Of a DNA stretch of 43,130 bases, positions 33,267 to 41,164 are shown piece after piece; within the stretch, counting starts at the first letter, position 1, and every line of letters begins with the position of its first letter. The position numbers and the translations under genes were made by a program. The notes beneath the pieces were generated by a model. The model worked only from the letters and a program-made list of their open reading frames with translations, did no database searches and had not been told where the DNA came from. The DNA lies in assembly GCA_029975435.1 (NCBI GenBank), contig JARKPC010000293.1, positions 1-43,130 of the forward strand, read 5' to 3'. Source of the DNA: Propionivibrio sp. Lineage in GTDB: Bacteria > Pseudomonadota > Gammaproteobacteria > Burkholderiales > Rhodocyclaceae.

Positions 33267-33785
33267 TCACCTGCCCGACCGGTTGTCCTCAGCCTCGAGC
33301 CACGTCAGCCACACCCGCGCATCGAACTCAAGCTGGTGATACGCCGGTTCCATGTACTGGCAGAGCCGGTAGAACTCCTTTTCGTGATCGCGAATGCGCA
33401 GATGCGCCAGTTCATGCACGACGATCATGCGCAGGAACTCTTCCGGCATCTCCCGGAATACTGCGGCGATGCGGATTTCGTTCTTCGACTTGAGTCTCGC
33501 ACCCTGCACGCGGGCAATCCGGGTGTGCGTGCCGAGCGCCTGTCCGACGACGCGGAGCTTTCCGTCGAAAGCCACCTTGCTCAGCGGTGGGGTATTGCGC
33601 AGGTGCTCGTCCTTGAGTTCCTGCACGTAATCGTAGAGGGCTTTGTCGGTGCGGACGGCATGCATGCGCGGGTATCGCTGCCGCAGCACGCCGCCGAGCG
33701 TGCCGTCGGCCAACCGGCGACGGACAGGCTCGACGAGCGCGGGCGGATAGCCGGCGAGATAGTCCGGCGCAGCGGTCGGGCGCAT
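33267..33785 (-). CDS. YgjP-type (M48-like) zinc metallopeptidase-fold protein
   Basis: The product has 172 residues. The metal site is VVHELAHLRIRDHEKEFYRL: the HExxH of zinc peptidases, followed by HEKEFY, where the next histidine is the third ligand. This spacing is typical of the YgjP/WLM-like group; E. coli YgjP is reported to have UTP pyrophosphatase activity. The KSNEIRI..VFREMPEEFLRMI block before it also fits. The middle section (LKDEHLRNTPPLSKVAFDGKLRVVGQALGTHTRI) is less usual. It follows the CC/Se-motif gene after 11 bp, on the same strand. Confidence 0.85.
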   Translation of the reverse strand: MRPTAAPDYLAGYPPALVEPVRRRLADGTLGGVLRQRYPRMHAVRTDKALYDYVQELKDEHLRNTPPLSKVAFDGKLRVVGQALGTHTRIARVQGARLKSKNEIRIAAVFREMPEEFLRMIVVHELAHLRIRDHEKEFYRLCQYMEPAYHQLEFDARVWLTWLEAEDNRSGR

Positions 33786-33796
33786 GCCGCTGCCGA

Positions 33797-34081
33797 TCAG
33801 ATCAATTTCCAGCCGTCGATGACCAGGCTGCGAAAACCAAGGAAATTCTGTGTACCGATGGTCAGCGAATCCGGATCGGGCAGGCAGTCGGGCACGTACA
33901 GCGTCACGCCCTGTGCGTCCTGCCGCGTGTACCCGGAGGGATCGGACGGCACCCCGAAACGGACCGCCGGACTCTCGGTCACGTCGAAACAGCAGCCGCT
34001 CACCTTGTAAGGCATCTCGATGAACACGGACGAGTTCTTTTCCCGAACGTAATTCAGGGCATCCTCCGAAAACGCAATCAC
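33797..34081 (-). CDS. CC/Se-motif family protein (cysteine form)
   Basis: The 94-residue protein has the segment VFIEMPYKVSGCCFDVTESPAVRFG. A Cys-Cys pair at this place is the mark of the CC/Se motif family, in which some members have selenocysteine for one Cys. The rest is predicted beta-rich (GVTLYVPDCLPD, GTQNFLGFRSLVIDGWKLI) and loosely recalls HesB/IscA-like folds. The start is the GTG at 34081, with GGAGGAG 5 nt upstream; no ATG fits. The function of the family is unknown; a redox or metal role is plausible. It probably forms a two-gene operon with the metallopeptidase. Confidence 0.78.
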   Translation of the reverse strand: MIAFSEDALNYVREKNSSVFIEMPYKVSGCCFDVTESPAVRFGVPSDPSGYTRQDAQGVTLYVPDCLPDPDSLTIGTQNFLGFRSLVIDGWKLI

Positions 34082-34220
34082 GTCATCTCCTCCAGATTAT
34101 TCATTCATGGACGGCTAGCCACACCGTGCGCAATTGACCACAGCGCAAGCCTCCGGGTTCATCCGTTGCGCAGAGTACGCATGATACGTCCTGCGAAGGC
34201 AACACGACACGGCTACGGAT

Positions 34221-34229
34221 TGCTACTAT
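34221..34229 (+). promoter_or_regulatory. Putative extended -10 promoter of the PAS-GGDEF-EAL gene
   Basis: TGCTACTAT is an extended -10, with the start point expected near 34236. This gives a leader of about 37 nt for the ATG at 34273. A GTG at 34240 would be almost leaderless. Confidence 0.4.
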
Positions 34230-34272
34230 TTGGCACCTTGTGAATTGGCAGGCTGATCAGAAGACGCTCGCG

Positions 34273-36768
34273 ATGCAGAAAAGACTGGATGTTTCGACAA
34301 ACGGTTGGAACATTGATGAAAGAACTTCCCGGATCCTGTTCGACAGCCTGCTGAACGGCGTGGCCTACGGCCGGATGATCTGCGACGGCGGAGAACCGGC
34401 GGATTTCTGCTTCCTCAGCGTCAACGAGGCATTCGCGCGGCAGACGGGCCTTGCCGGGGTAACCGGGCGGCGGGTATCGGAAGTTATCCCCGGCGTGCGC
34501 GAGACCGACGCGGATTTGCTGAAGATTCTCGGCCGGGTAGCGGCCGGCGGCGATCCGGAGCGTTTCGAGCACTACCTGACCGCGCTGCAGATGTGGATCT
34601 CGGTCTCCGTCTCGTGCCCGCAGGCGGAGCATTTCCTGGCCGTTTTCGACGTCATCACCGAACGCAAGCAGGCCGAGGCGTCGCTGCTCGAGAGCGAGCA
34701 CCGGCTCACGCGGGTCATCGACGGGTCCGACCAGGGATTCTGGGACTGGAACCTGCGGACCAACACCTTCACCGTCAGCCCGCGCTTTGAGACCATGCTC
34801 GGTTACCAGCCGGGCGAAACGGCCATCAAGGTCGAAAACTGGGCCGCATACGTCCATCCGGACGACCTGGAAAAAGCCTGGGCCTCGATCAAACGCCACC
34901 TGGCCGGAGAGTCTCCCGTCCATGAAATGGAATTGCGGTGCCGCGAAAAATCCGGCAAGTGGCGGTGGATCCTGACATGCGGACGCATCGTCGAGCGCGA
35001 CGCGGACGGAAAACCGGCCATGATGTCCGGCACGCACACCGACATCTCCGAGCGCAAGAAAGCCGAGAGGGAGCTCCGTCAAGCCGCAGCGGTGTTCGAG
35101 AACACGCAGGAAGGCGTGATGATCACCGACAGCCGGGCCCGTATCCAGTCGGTCAATCGTGCCTTTACCCACATTACCGGTTACTCGCTGGAAGAGATAC
35201 GTGGCCGGACCCCCGCGCTGCTCAGATCGGGGCGCCACGACGACGCGTACTACGAGGAGATCCGGGCCAGCCTGGCCAACAGCGGCTATTGGCAGGGGGA
35301 GCTGTGGAATCGCCGAAAAAACGGCGAGACCTACCCGCAGCTCACCACCATCAACATCGTTCGCGAAGACGCCGGCACCGCGCTTCACTACGTCACCGTT
35401 TTCACCGACGTGTCGGCGATCAAGGCGTCGCAGGAGCACCTCGAGTTCGTCGCCCAGCACGATCCGCTGACCGGCCTGCCGAACCGCGTGATGCTTTTTT
35501 CCCGCCTTGAGCACGCCATGAGCGTGGCACGGCGTGAAAAAAAGGGGATTGCCCTGCTGCTGATCGACCTGGACCGCTTCAAGGACATCAACGATAGCTA
35601 TGGACACCTGGCCGGAGACCAGCTCCTGCAGCAGGTTGCCGAAACGCTGCAGGGCCGGCTGCGCGGCGCCGACACCCTGGCCCGCCTGGGTGGCGACGAA
35701 TTTGCCATCCTCATCGAGGAAATATCGCGGCCGGATGACGCCGGAAGGGTTGCGGAAGACATCCTGGCCGTGCTGGAAGAACCGTGGAGACTGATCAACG
35801 GCAAGGACGTCCACGTCTCGGCCAGTATCGGCATCGCGCTTCATCCCGGCCCGTCGAGCACTCCCGAGGAATTACTGCAGCAGGCCGACGCAGCCATGTA
35901 CCGGGCAAAAAAGGAAGGGCGCTCGCGCTTCCAGTATTTTTCCGAGGACCTCACCCACAATGCCCGGGAAAGGCTGGACCTGGAAAGCCGCCTGCATCGC
36001 GCCATCGAAGACGACGAACTGGAAGTGTATTTCCAGCCGCAGATCGACATCGGCAGCGGTCTGGTCATCGGTGCGGAGGCGCTGGCCCGCTGGCCATCAC
36101 CGGACGGATGCCTGATCACGCCGGACCGGTTCATCCCGCTGGCCGAAGAAACGGGGCTGATCCTGCCGCTCGGCCGCCGGGTCTTGCGCGAAACCTGCCG
36201 TGCCGGACGGATGTGGCTCGACGCCGGCTACCCCACGCTGAGGCTGGCGGTCAATGTTTCGGCCAGGCAACTGCGCGATCCCGGGTTTTCCGACGAAGTG
36301 CTGGCCATTGTCCGTGAGACGGGTTTTCCGGCCAGTCTGCTGGAGATCGAGATCACCGAATCCTCGCTCATGTCCGGGCATGACGAAGCGATCAGCCAGT
36401 TGCAGAACCTGCGCGCACATGACATCCGGATTGCCGTCGACGATTTCGGCACGGGGTACTCGTCACTGGCCTACCTCAAGCGCCTTCCGCTCGATGTGCT
36501 CAAGATCGACCGCAGCTTCGTCGAACATATCGCGCTGCGCAAGGACGACCGCGAGATCGTGACGGCCATCATCCAGATCGGACACACGCTCGGCTTCAGG
36601 GTCGTGGCGGAAGGCGTGGAGACCGCCGAGCAGTTCGCTCTCCTGAAGGGAAAGGGCTGCGACATCTACCAGGGTTACCTCTTCAGCCCGCCCCTGCCGC
36701 GGCGCCAATTCGAATCGCTGCTGGCACAGCACCCGGGAAGGATTTCGGATTTTCAGAAAAATCAATAA
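34273..36768 (+). CDS. PAS-PAS-PAS-GGDEF-EAL signalling protein
   Basis: The product has 831 residues from the ATG at 34273; a GTG at 34240 would add 11. There is no membrane helix, so it is cytoplasmic. Three PAS/PAC-type sensors occupy about 15-135, 140-275 and 280-395 (GFWDWNLRTNTFTVSPRF; MITDSRARIQSVNRAFTHITGYS). The cyclase domain has LARLGGDEFAIL and an inhibitory RxxD site (RGAD) five residues before GGDEF. The phosphodiesterase domain has EALAR, LAVNVSARQL, EIEITES, DDFGTGYSSL, LKIDRSF and VAEGVET, the full catalytic set. Both halves therefore look active on cyclic di-GMP, and the net activity probably depends on the PAS signal. The gene is monocistronic. Confidence 0.95.
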   Translation: MQKRLDVSTNGWNIDERTSRILFDSLLNGVAYGRMICDGGEPADFCFLSVNEAFARQTGLAGVTGRRVSEVIPGVRETDADLLKILGRVAAGGDPERFEHYLTALQMWISVSVSCPQAEHFLAVFDVITERKQAEASLLESEHRLTRVIDGSDQGFWDWNLRTNTFTVSPRFETMLGYQPGETAIKVENWAAYVHPDDLEKAWASIKRHLAGESPVHEMELRCREKSGKWRWILTCGRIVERDADGKPAMMSGTHTDISERKKAERELRQAAAVFENTQEGVMITDSRARIQSVNRAFTHITGYSLEEIRGRTPALLRSGRHDDAYYEEIRASLANSGYWQGELWNRRKNGETYPQLTTINIVREDAGTALHYVTVFTDVSAIKASQEHLEFVAQHDPLTGLPNRVMLFSRLEHAMSVARREKKGIALLLIDLDRFKDINDSYGHLAGDQLLQQVAETLQGRLRGADTLARLGGDEFAILIEEISRPDDAGRVAEDILAVLEEPWRLINGKDVHVSASIGIALHPGPSSTPEELLQQADAAMYRAKKEGRSRFQYFSEDLTHNARERLDLESRLHRAIEDDELEVYFQPQIDIGSGLVIGAEALARWPSPDGCLITPDRFIPLAEETGLILPLGRRVLRETCRAGRMWLDAGYPTLRLAVNVSARQLRDPGFSDEVLAIVRETGFPASLLEIEITESSLMSGHDEAISQLQNLRAHDIRIAVDDFGTGYSSLAYLKRLPLDVLKIDRSFVEHIALRKDDREIVTAIIQIGHTLGFRVVAEGVETAEQFALLKGKGCDIYQGYLFSPPLPRRQFESLLAQHPGRISDFQKNQ

Positions 36769-36773
36769 TTTAT

Positions 36774-36802
36774 TTGCTTTTTTCGGCATTTCAGTGCATA
36801 GT
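36774..36802 (+). promoter_or_regulatory. cspA: Putative promoter of cspA
   Basis: TTGCTT at 36774-36779, a 17 bp spacer and CATAGT at 36797-36802 preceded by TG. The start point would be near 36809, giving a leader of about 145 nt, similar to the long leaders of cold-shock genes. Confidence 0.45.
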
Positions 36803-36848
36803 CTCGCCCGCGATCTTCAAGTCCGTGTTGTAATTCTCCGGTTAGACC

Positions 36849-36941
36849 CTGCAGTCCTGCAGACCCCTTCCCTGTTTTTCACCTCGCTCTCTTGATCCTC
36901 GCCCTCAAGCAAGGGGCTGGTCCCCTTTTTAAATTTTTTGG
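36849..36941 (+). promoter_or_regulatory. Structured cspA leader with terminator-like hairpin next to the start codon
   Basis: The leader holds the direct repeat CTGCAG-TC-CTGCAG (36849-36862), itself palindromic. Further down is a hairpin, AAGGGG (36911-36916) with CCCCTT (36922-36927), followed by TTTAAATTTTTT. The hairpin plus T-run resembles an intrinsic terminator but lies only ~13 bp before the cspA ATG, suggesting attenuation or a temperature-sensitive fold. Confidence 0.55.
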
Positions 36942-36953
36942 ATATTCAAGATT

Positions 36954-37160
36954 ATGGCAACAGGTACTGTTAAGTGGTTTAACGACTCCAAGGGCTTCGG
37001 TTTCATCGCTCAGGACGCAGGCGGCGAAGATCTCTTCGCGCATTTCTCGGCGATTCAGTCGAACGGTTTCAAGACCCTGACCGAAGGTCAGCGTGTCACG
37101 TTCGATATCACCCAGGGACAAAAGGGCAAGCAAGCTTCGAACATCCGCCCGGCTGAATAA
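36954..37160 (+). CDS. cspA: Cold-shock domain protein
   Basis: The 68-residue OB-fold protein has both RNA-binding motifs, KGFGFI (residues 13-18) and DLFAHF (26-31, the RNP2 region, with F for the usual V/H variant). [18 protein letters not shown] and [11 protein letters not shown] are family hallmarks. Such proteins melt RNA structure and are common in beta-proteobacteria, where they are often expressed at all temperatures. The Shine-Dalgarno is weak (TTGGAT), and the leader carries a terminator-like hairpin. A true terminator follows the gene and an IF-1 paralogue comes next. Confidence 0.95.
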   Translation: MATGTVKWFNDSKGFGFIAQDAGGEDLFAHFSAIQSNGFKTLTEGQRVTFDITQGQKGKQASNIRPAE

Positions 37161-37215
37161 ACCGCGCAACGGCTCACTCCGGCGGGTCCACCCGCCTCTG
37201 ATGCGCCATCGATGG

Positions 37216-37245
37216 AACCCGGCTCTTGCCGGGTTTTATTTTTTC
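37216..37245 (+). terminator. Rho-independent terminator after cspA
   Basis: AACCCGGC at 37216-37223 pairs with GCCGGGTT at 37228-37235 over a TCTT loop, followed by TTATTTTTT. It separates cspA from the IF-1 gene, so the latter is read by leakage or by its own promoter. Confidence 0.88.
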
Positions 37246-37265
37246 TCTTTCACGGAGGCGCACTC

Positions 37266-37526
37266 ATGGCCAAAGAAGAACTCATCGAAATGCAAGGCGT
37301 CGTCACTGAATGCCTTCCCGACGCCCGCTACCTCGTCCTGCTGGACAACGGACACCAACTGGTCGCCTACACGGCGGGCAAGATGCGCAAGCACCACATC
37401 CGTATCCTCGCAGGCGACAAGGTCTCGCTCGAACTGTCCCCCTACGATCTGAGCAAGGGCCGCATCAACTTCCGGCACATCGAAGGCCGCACCCCACCCG
37501 CCGCCGCAACGCCCCGCCGTCGTTGA
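37266..37526 (+). CDS. infA: Translation initiation factor IF-1 (likely paralogue)
   Basis: The 86-residue OB-fold protein has the IF-1 core: [70 protein letters not shown]. The family's GKMRK[HN].IRI and the SPYDL.[KR]G.I..R end are clear. Ribosomal IF-1 is 72 residues; here a Pro/Ala/Arg-rich tail of about 14 residues is added ([11 protein letters not shown]). GGAGG lies 7-8 nt before the ATG. Being next to cspA and not in a ribosomal-protein operon suggests the second IF-1 copy common in beta-proteobacteria, perhaps tied to cold or stress translation (inference). It converges on thpR with 5 bp between. Confidence 0.93.
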   Translation: MAKEELIEMQGVVTECLPDARYLVLLDNGHQLVAYTAGKMRKHHIRILAGDKVSLELSPYDLSKGRINFRHIEGRTPPAAATPRRR

Positions 37527-37531
37527 ACGGC

Positions 37532-38062
37532 TTACCCGTTCGCCAGTGAAAACTCGGCCACGGCGGAGTACTCCGACCCGGCCGATGCCAACCGTGAGCA
37601 CACCAGCAAAAAACTCCTGCATGGCCAGGTAATCGGCTCGACAGCCGCCAGCTCGAGCGCCCCCTGCCAATCCGGCACTTTGCGCACGAGCGTGACGTGC
37701 GGGGTGAAACGTTGCTTTTCGTCACAGCAGATCGATACGGCACGCAGCTGCTCGCGCAAGCTCTCAACCAGGATCCGCAGTTCCTCGGCCGGAGATGAGC
37801 AGCCCGCCCACAGCAGGCGGTTGTGCCGCCAGTAACCCAGACGGTCGATGGTCAATGCGAACGATTTCCCCCTGACCACTTGCGCGGCCCGGATCGCCGC
37901 CGGCAGCAACGTCTCGTCGACCTCGCCAAGGAAAGCCAGCGTCAGGTGGATCGTCTCCGTCCGCGTGGCCTTGCCGCCGTACTGCCGCACCAGCGCATCG
38001 GCTTGCCCGGCCAGCGCTTGCGCCACGGATTCAGGCGGCCACAGGGCAAAGAAAAGTCGCAT
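37532..38062 (-). CDS. thpR: RNA 2',3'-cyclic 3'-phosphodiesterase (2H family)
   Basis: The product has 176 residues. The two HxTx motifs of the 2H phosphoesterases are HLTL (in TIHLTLAFLGEVD) and HVTL (in FTPHVTLVRK), spaced as in ThpR/LigT. The N-terminus MRLFFALWPPESVAQAL is also typical. It opens 2',3'-cyclic phosphates at RNA ends; the physiological role is unclear. It lies 26 bp after mogA on the same strand and may be the last gene of the Moco transcript. Confidence 0.9.
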   Translation of the reverse strand: MRLFFALWPPESVAQALAGQADALVRQYGGKATRTETIHLTLAFLGEVDETLLPAAIRAAQVVRGKSFALTIDRLGYWRHNRLLWAGCSSPAEELRILVESLREQLRAVSICCDEKQRFTPHVTLVRKVPDWQGALELAAVEPITWPCRSFLLVCSRLASAGSEYSAVAEFSLANG

Positions 38063-38088
38063 GACGAACGAGCTTCACGCCCCCCGGT

Positions 38089-38646
38089 TCATTTCTTCGC
38101 GTGTGCGGGGCGAAACGCCTTGCAGAACTCGTCGTTCGTTTCCAGGCACGCTCCTTCGATCAGGTCGATGCAATAGGGAATGGCCGGGAATACCGCCTGC
38201 AGGCAATCGTCGATGGCCGATGGCTTGCCGGGCAGATTGACGATCAGGCAGGTGCCGCGGATGCCTGCCGTCTGGCGAGAAAGGATCGCCGTCGGCACGA
38301 ATTTCAACGATGCCGTGCGCATCAGCTCGCCGAATCCCGGCAGCATCTTGGTACATACGGCCTCGGTCGCCTCCGGCGTCACGTCGCGCAGCGCCGGCCC
38401 CGTACCCCCGGTGGTCACGACCAGGCTGCAGCCCTCGGCATCGACCAGATCGATCAGGGTCGTTTCGATCAACTCCTGCTCGTCGGGGATGACCCGCGCA
38501 ACCGGTTCCCACGGGCTGGCGAGCGCACGCGTCAGCCAATCGCAGATCGCCGGACCGCCTTTGTCCTCATAGACACCGCTGCTGGCGCGGTCGGAAACCG
38601 TCAGGATGCCGATGCGCGCCCTGGCCTTGCCGATGCAGTCTTTCAT
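38089..38646 (-). CDS. mogA: Molybdopterin adenylyltransferase MogA
   Basis: The 185-residue enzyme adenylates molybdopterin before molybdenum insertion. Family marks are RIGILTVSDRASSGVYEDKGGPAI at the N-terminus and VVTTGGTGPALRDVTPEAT near 76-94, the nucleotide/pterin-binding loop with conserved Asp. LPGKPSAIDDCLQAVFPAIPYCIDLI closes the fold. Its ATG overlaps the moeA stop (ATGA), so adenylation (MogA) and molybdate insertion (MoeA) are produced together. Confidence 0.95.
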   Translation of the reverse strand: MKDCIGKARARIGILTVSDRASSGVYEDKGGPAICDWLTRALASPWEPVARVIPDEQELIETTLIDLVDAEGCSLVVTTGGTGPALRDVTPEATEAVCTKMLPGFGELMRTASLKFVPTAILSRQTAGIRGTCLIVNLPGKPSAIDDCLQAVFPAIPYCIDLIEGACLETNDEFCKAFRPAHAKK

Positions 38647-39917
38647 GACTTCTCCTCCACCAGACCGGAACCACCCTGGAACGCGCTCCCGTCGAGCAAC
38701 TGCACCTGCGCCATGTCACCGGCAGCCAGTCCATCGCTACCCTCGGGAACGACCAGCAGACCATCGGCGCGGGCCATCGAGGTCAGGTCGCCGCTGCTCT
38801 GCGAGCCGGTCGATGTAGCCAGCAAGCCGCCTGCCGCGTCCTGCGCCAGCGTCACGCGGATGAATTCAGCGCGCCCGGGACGATGCTTCACCGGATGCGT
38901 CAGCCGCGCCGCCACCGAACGCCGGAACAGGTTCGGATGCCCCATCATGCGGCGCACGGCGGGAACCACGAACTGCTCGAAGCAGACCATGCTCGACACC
39001 GGGTTGCCCGGCAAACAGAAGACCAGGCTCTTTCCCCGTGTGCCAAAGGCCACCGGATGCCCCGGCCGCATCTCGACCCGCCAGAAATGCATGGTGACAC
39101 CGAGGTCAGCCAGCGTCGGGCGCACGTGGTCATGTACTCCAACCGAGGTTCCTCCGGAAACCAGCAACACGTCGTAGTCCAACCCCTGTTTCAGGAAGCG
39201 GGCCAGTTCATCCGGCTTATCGCGGGCAATGCCCAGGCGCACCGGCTCGATGCCCAGCGCCTGAAGTTGTGCCATCAGGGCATAGCTGTTCGATTCCGGA
39301 ATCTTGCTGGCATCGAACGGCGCCACCAGCGCCTCCAGCTCATCGCCGGTAGACAGGATGGCCACGCGCGGCCGGCGATAAACCTGCAGGCGGGCGCGCT
39401 TGACGGTGGCCAGCACGCCGATGACCCCCGGAGTGATTTCCGTTCCGGCTTCCAGCACCACGTCGCCGTTCCGCATGTTCTCGCCGCGCACGCGGATATC
39501 GTTGCCCGCCTTGACCGGAACCGTGATCTCGACGCAGTCGTCGGTCAACGCCTGCGTATCCTCCACGCGAATTACCGTATCGGCTCCCGGCGGGATCGGG
39601 GCACCGGTCATGATGCGCGCGCATTGCCCTGACTGCACGGTCTTGCCCGGCATGTCGCCAGCCCTGATGTCCTCGACGACCGTCAGCACGGCGCCGCCGG
39701 CGACGAGATCGGCGCTGCGCACGGCGAAGCCGTCCATCGCCGAAACATCGAACGGCGGCTGGTCACGGTTGGCGCGGACTACTTCGGCCAGCACTCTGCC
39801 CAGCGCCTGCTCAAGCTGGATTTCCTCGGCTTCGCCGGGGCTCACGTGCCGCAGTACCTGCGCCTGGGCATCGCCAACCGATAGATTCTTGGTCTCGTTC
39901 AACGTTTCACCTCTCAT
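38643..39917 (-). CDS. moeA: Molybdopterin molybdenumtransferase MoeA
   Basis: The 424-residue enzyme inserts molybdate into adenylated molybdopterin. It contains PPFDVSAMDGFAVRSADL near residues 54-70, RIMTGAPIPPGADTVIRVEDT, RVRGENMRNGDVVLEAGTEITPGVIGVLATV, STGDEL, ESNSYAL, and the MoCF-binding loop VSGGTSVGVHDHVRPTL. The end GNPVSSMVCFEQFVVPAVRRMMG leads into domain IV. Length is normal. The start overlaps the mobA stop (ATGA) and the end overlaps mogA. Confidence 0.96.
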   Translation of the reverse strand: MRGETLNETKNLSVGDAQAQVLRHVSPGEAEEIQLEQALGRVLAEVVRANRDQPPFDVSAMDGFAVRSADLVAGGAVLTVVEDIRAGDMPGKTVQSGQCARIMTGAPIPPGADTVIRVEDTQALTDDCVEITVPVKAGNDIRVRGENMRNGDVVLEAGTEITPGVIGVLATVKRARLQVYRRPRVAILSTGDELEALVAPFDASKIPESNSYALMAQLQALGIEPVRLGIARDKPDELARFLKQGLDYDVLLVSGGTSVGVHDHVRPTLADLGVTMHFWRVEMRPGHPVAFGTRGKSLVFCLPGNPVSSMVCFEQFVVPAVRRMMGHPNLFRRSVAARLTHPVKHRPGRAEFIRVTLAQDAAGGLLATSTGSQSSGDLTSMARADGLLVVPEGSDGLAAGDMAQVQLLDGSAFQGGSGLVEEKS

Positions 39918-40498
39918 TCCCGACGCCTCGCCGCCGCCAGGTCGTCCGGCGTATCGAGGTCGACAAAGCTGCGCAGGCTGGGGTCAATTCCCTGCAATCT
40001 GTTTTCGTGGACCCGGCAGACTGTCAGTCGTTCCAGCACGCCTCTCAGGCTATGCTTGCCGGGCGCTGCCAGAAACGTCCGAGTCTCTGGCAAGGCGCTG
40101 ACCGCGTAGTACGCCGCCAGCGGCTGCGGACAGCCCTGAATCACCGGCACGACGGCCTGAACGCCTTCGCGGCGCAAGGCCAGTTGCCGAATGACCTCCG
40201 GCAGAAGGAAGGGCATGTCCGCCGCCACTGCGAATACCCACGGCGTATCGACCTTCGCCAGACCGGCGCAAAGACCGGCCAACGGCCCGGCATCGGGGTA
40301 TTCGTCGATTACCTGCGGGACGGTGACATCCTGGCGAGTGTTTCGAACACTGACCAACACGTGCGGAAATACCGTCTGCAGCAGCGCGACGGTGCGCTGC
40401 AACAAGGTCTGCCCCTCGAACTCCAGCACCGTTTTGTCGCTCCCCATCCGGCGCGAGTGTCCGCCCGCCAGGACCAGCCCCGTGCAGTCTTCAATCAT
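39914..40498 (-). CDS. mobA: Molybdenum cofactor guanylyltransferase MobA
   Basis: The 194-residue enzyme joins GMP to Moco, making the MGD cofactor used by DMSO-reductase-family enzymes such as nitrate reductases and formate dehydrogenases. The GTP-binding signature GLVLAGGHSRRMGSDK is near residues 7-22, with AVAADMPFL near 90-98 holding the metal-binding Asp and VDLDTPDDL near the end. It overlaps both neighbours by ATGA (moaE upstream, moeA downstream). Its presence implies bis-MGD enzymes in the cell. Confidence 0.95.
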   Translation of the reverse strand: MIEDCTGLVLAGGHSRRMGSDKTVLEFEGQTLLQRTVALLQTVFPHVLVSVRNTRQDVTVPQVIDEYPDAGPLAGLCAGLAKVDTPWVFAVAADMPFLLPEVIRQLALRREGVQAVVPVIQGCPQPLAAYYAVSALPETRTFLAAPGKHSLRGVLERLTVCRVHENRLQGIDPSLRSFVDLDTPDDLAAARRRE

Positions 40499-40920
40499 GG
40501 ATGCGGCGTCACCCAGGACTCGCCGGTCGGGGTGATTTCCTTCTTCCAGATCGGCACGCGTTCCTTGAGCTCGTCGATCATCCAGCGGCAGGCTTCCAGT
40601 GCCGGGGCGCGATGCTCGGCGCCGGCGGCGATGAACACGATGTTGTCGCCGGCCCTGACCGTACCCAGCCGGTGCACGATGCGCGCGTCGAGCAGGGAAA
40701 AACGTTCGATGGCCTCCGCGCGCAGTCTTTCCAGCTCGGCGAGCGCCATCGGCCGATAGGCGTCGAAGCCGATCTCGCAGACGTCGCGTCCTTCCGAAAA
40801 GTCGCGCGCGCAGCCGAGAAAGATGGCGATACCGCCCATGCGCTGGGAACTGGCGCGCAAGGCCCGTACTTCCTCGTCCTGCGAAAAATCCTCCAACTGA
40901 AGGCGAACGGCATCGCTCAT
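40495..40920 (-). CDS. moaE: Molybdopterin synthase catalytic subunit MoaE
   Basis: The 141-residue subunit, together with MoaD thiocarboxylate, converts precursor Z to molybdopterin. It shows IAIFLGCARDFSEG, FDAYRPMALAELE, ARIVHRLGTVRAGDNIVFIAAGAEHRAPALEACRWMIDELKERVPIWKKEI, in which WKKE holds the catalytic lysine. GGGAGG lies 5-6 nt before the ATG at 40920; only 1 bp separates it from the end of moaD. The longer frame to 41073 overlaps moaD and is rejected. Confidence 0.95.
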   Translation of the reverse strand: MSDAVRLQLEDFSQDEEVRALRASSQRMGGIAIFLGCARDFSEGRDVCEIGFDAYRPMALAELERLRAEAIERFSLLDARIVHRLGTVRAGDNIVFIAAGAEHRAPALEACRWMIDELKERVPIWKKEITPTGESWVTPHP

Positions 40921-40921
40921 A

Positions 40922-41164
40922 TCAACCTCCCGAAACACGCGACATGAAGACGATCTCCGCCCCATCCGCCAAGGGCGTGTGCCCATCATCCCGCACGCGT
41001 TCGCCGTTGACCGCCGTGACGGAGACCAGCGCAAACGCCTCGGGATACTGGGGTTGCAACACATCGCGCACATCCTGCCAGCACAGGCCGTCGCGGAACG
41101 GCACCTCGATCTGGCGCAAGCCGACGCGATCGGCCACGGGGCCGAAAAACAGCACCTTGATCAT
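40922..41164 (-). CDS. moaD: Molybdopterin synthase sulfur carrier subunit MoaD
   Basis: The 80-residue beta-grasp protein (ubiquitin-like) ends in the double glycine SGG, which is activated and converted to a thiocarboxylate. MIKVLFFGPVADRVG at the start and NGERVRDDGHTPLADGAEIVFM in the second half are typical. The ATG at 41164 overlaps the moaC stop. The activating enzyme MoeB is not in this cluster and must be encoded elsewhere. Confidence 0.94.
   Translation of the reverse strand: MIKVLFFGPVADRVGLRQIEVPFRDGLCWQDVRDVLQPQYPEAFALVSVTAVNGERVRDDGHTPLADGAEIVFMSRVSGG

Noticed and set aside
34213..35844. 543-residue minus-strand frame over the PAS-GGDEF-EAL gene
   Set aside because: Antisense shadow with no domain; the plus-strand gene is certain.
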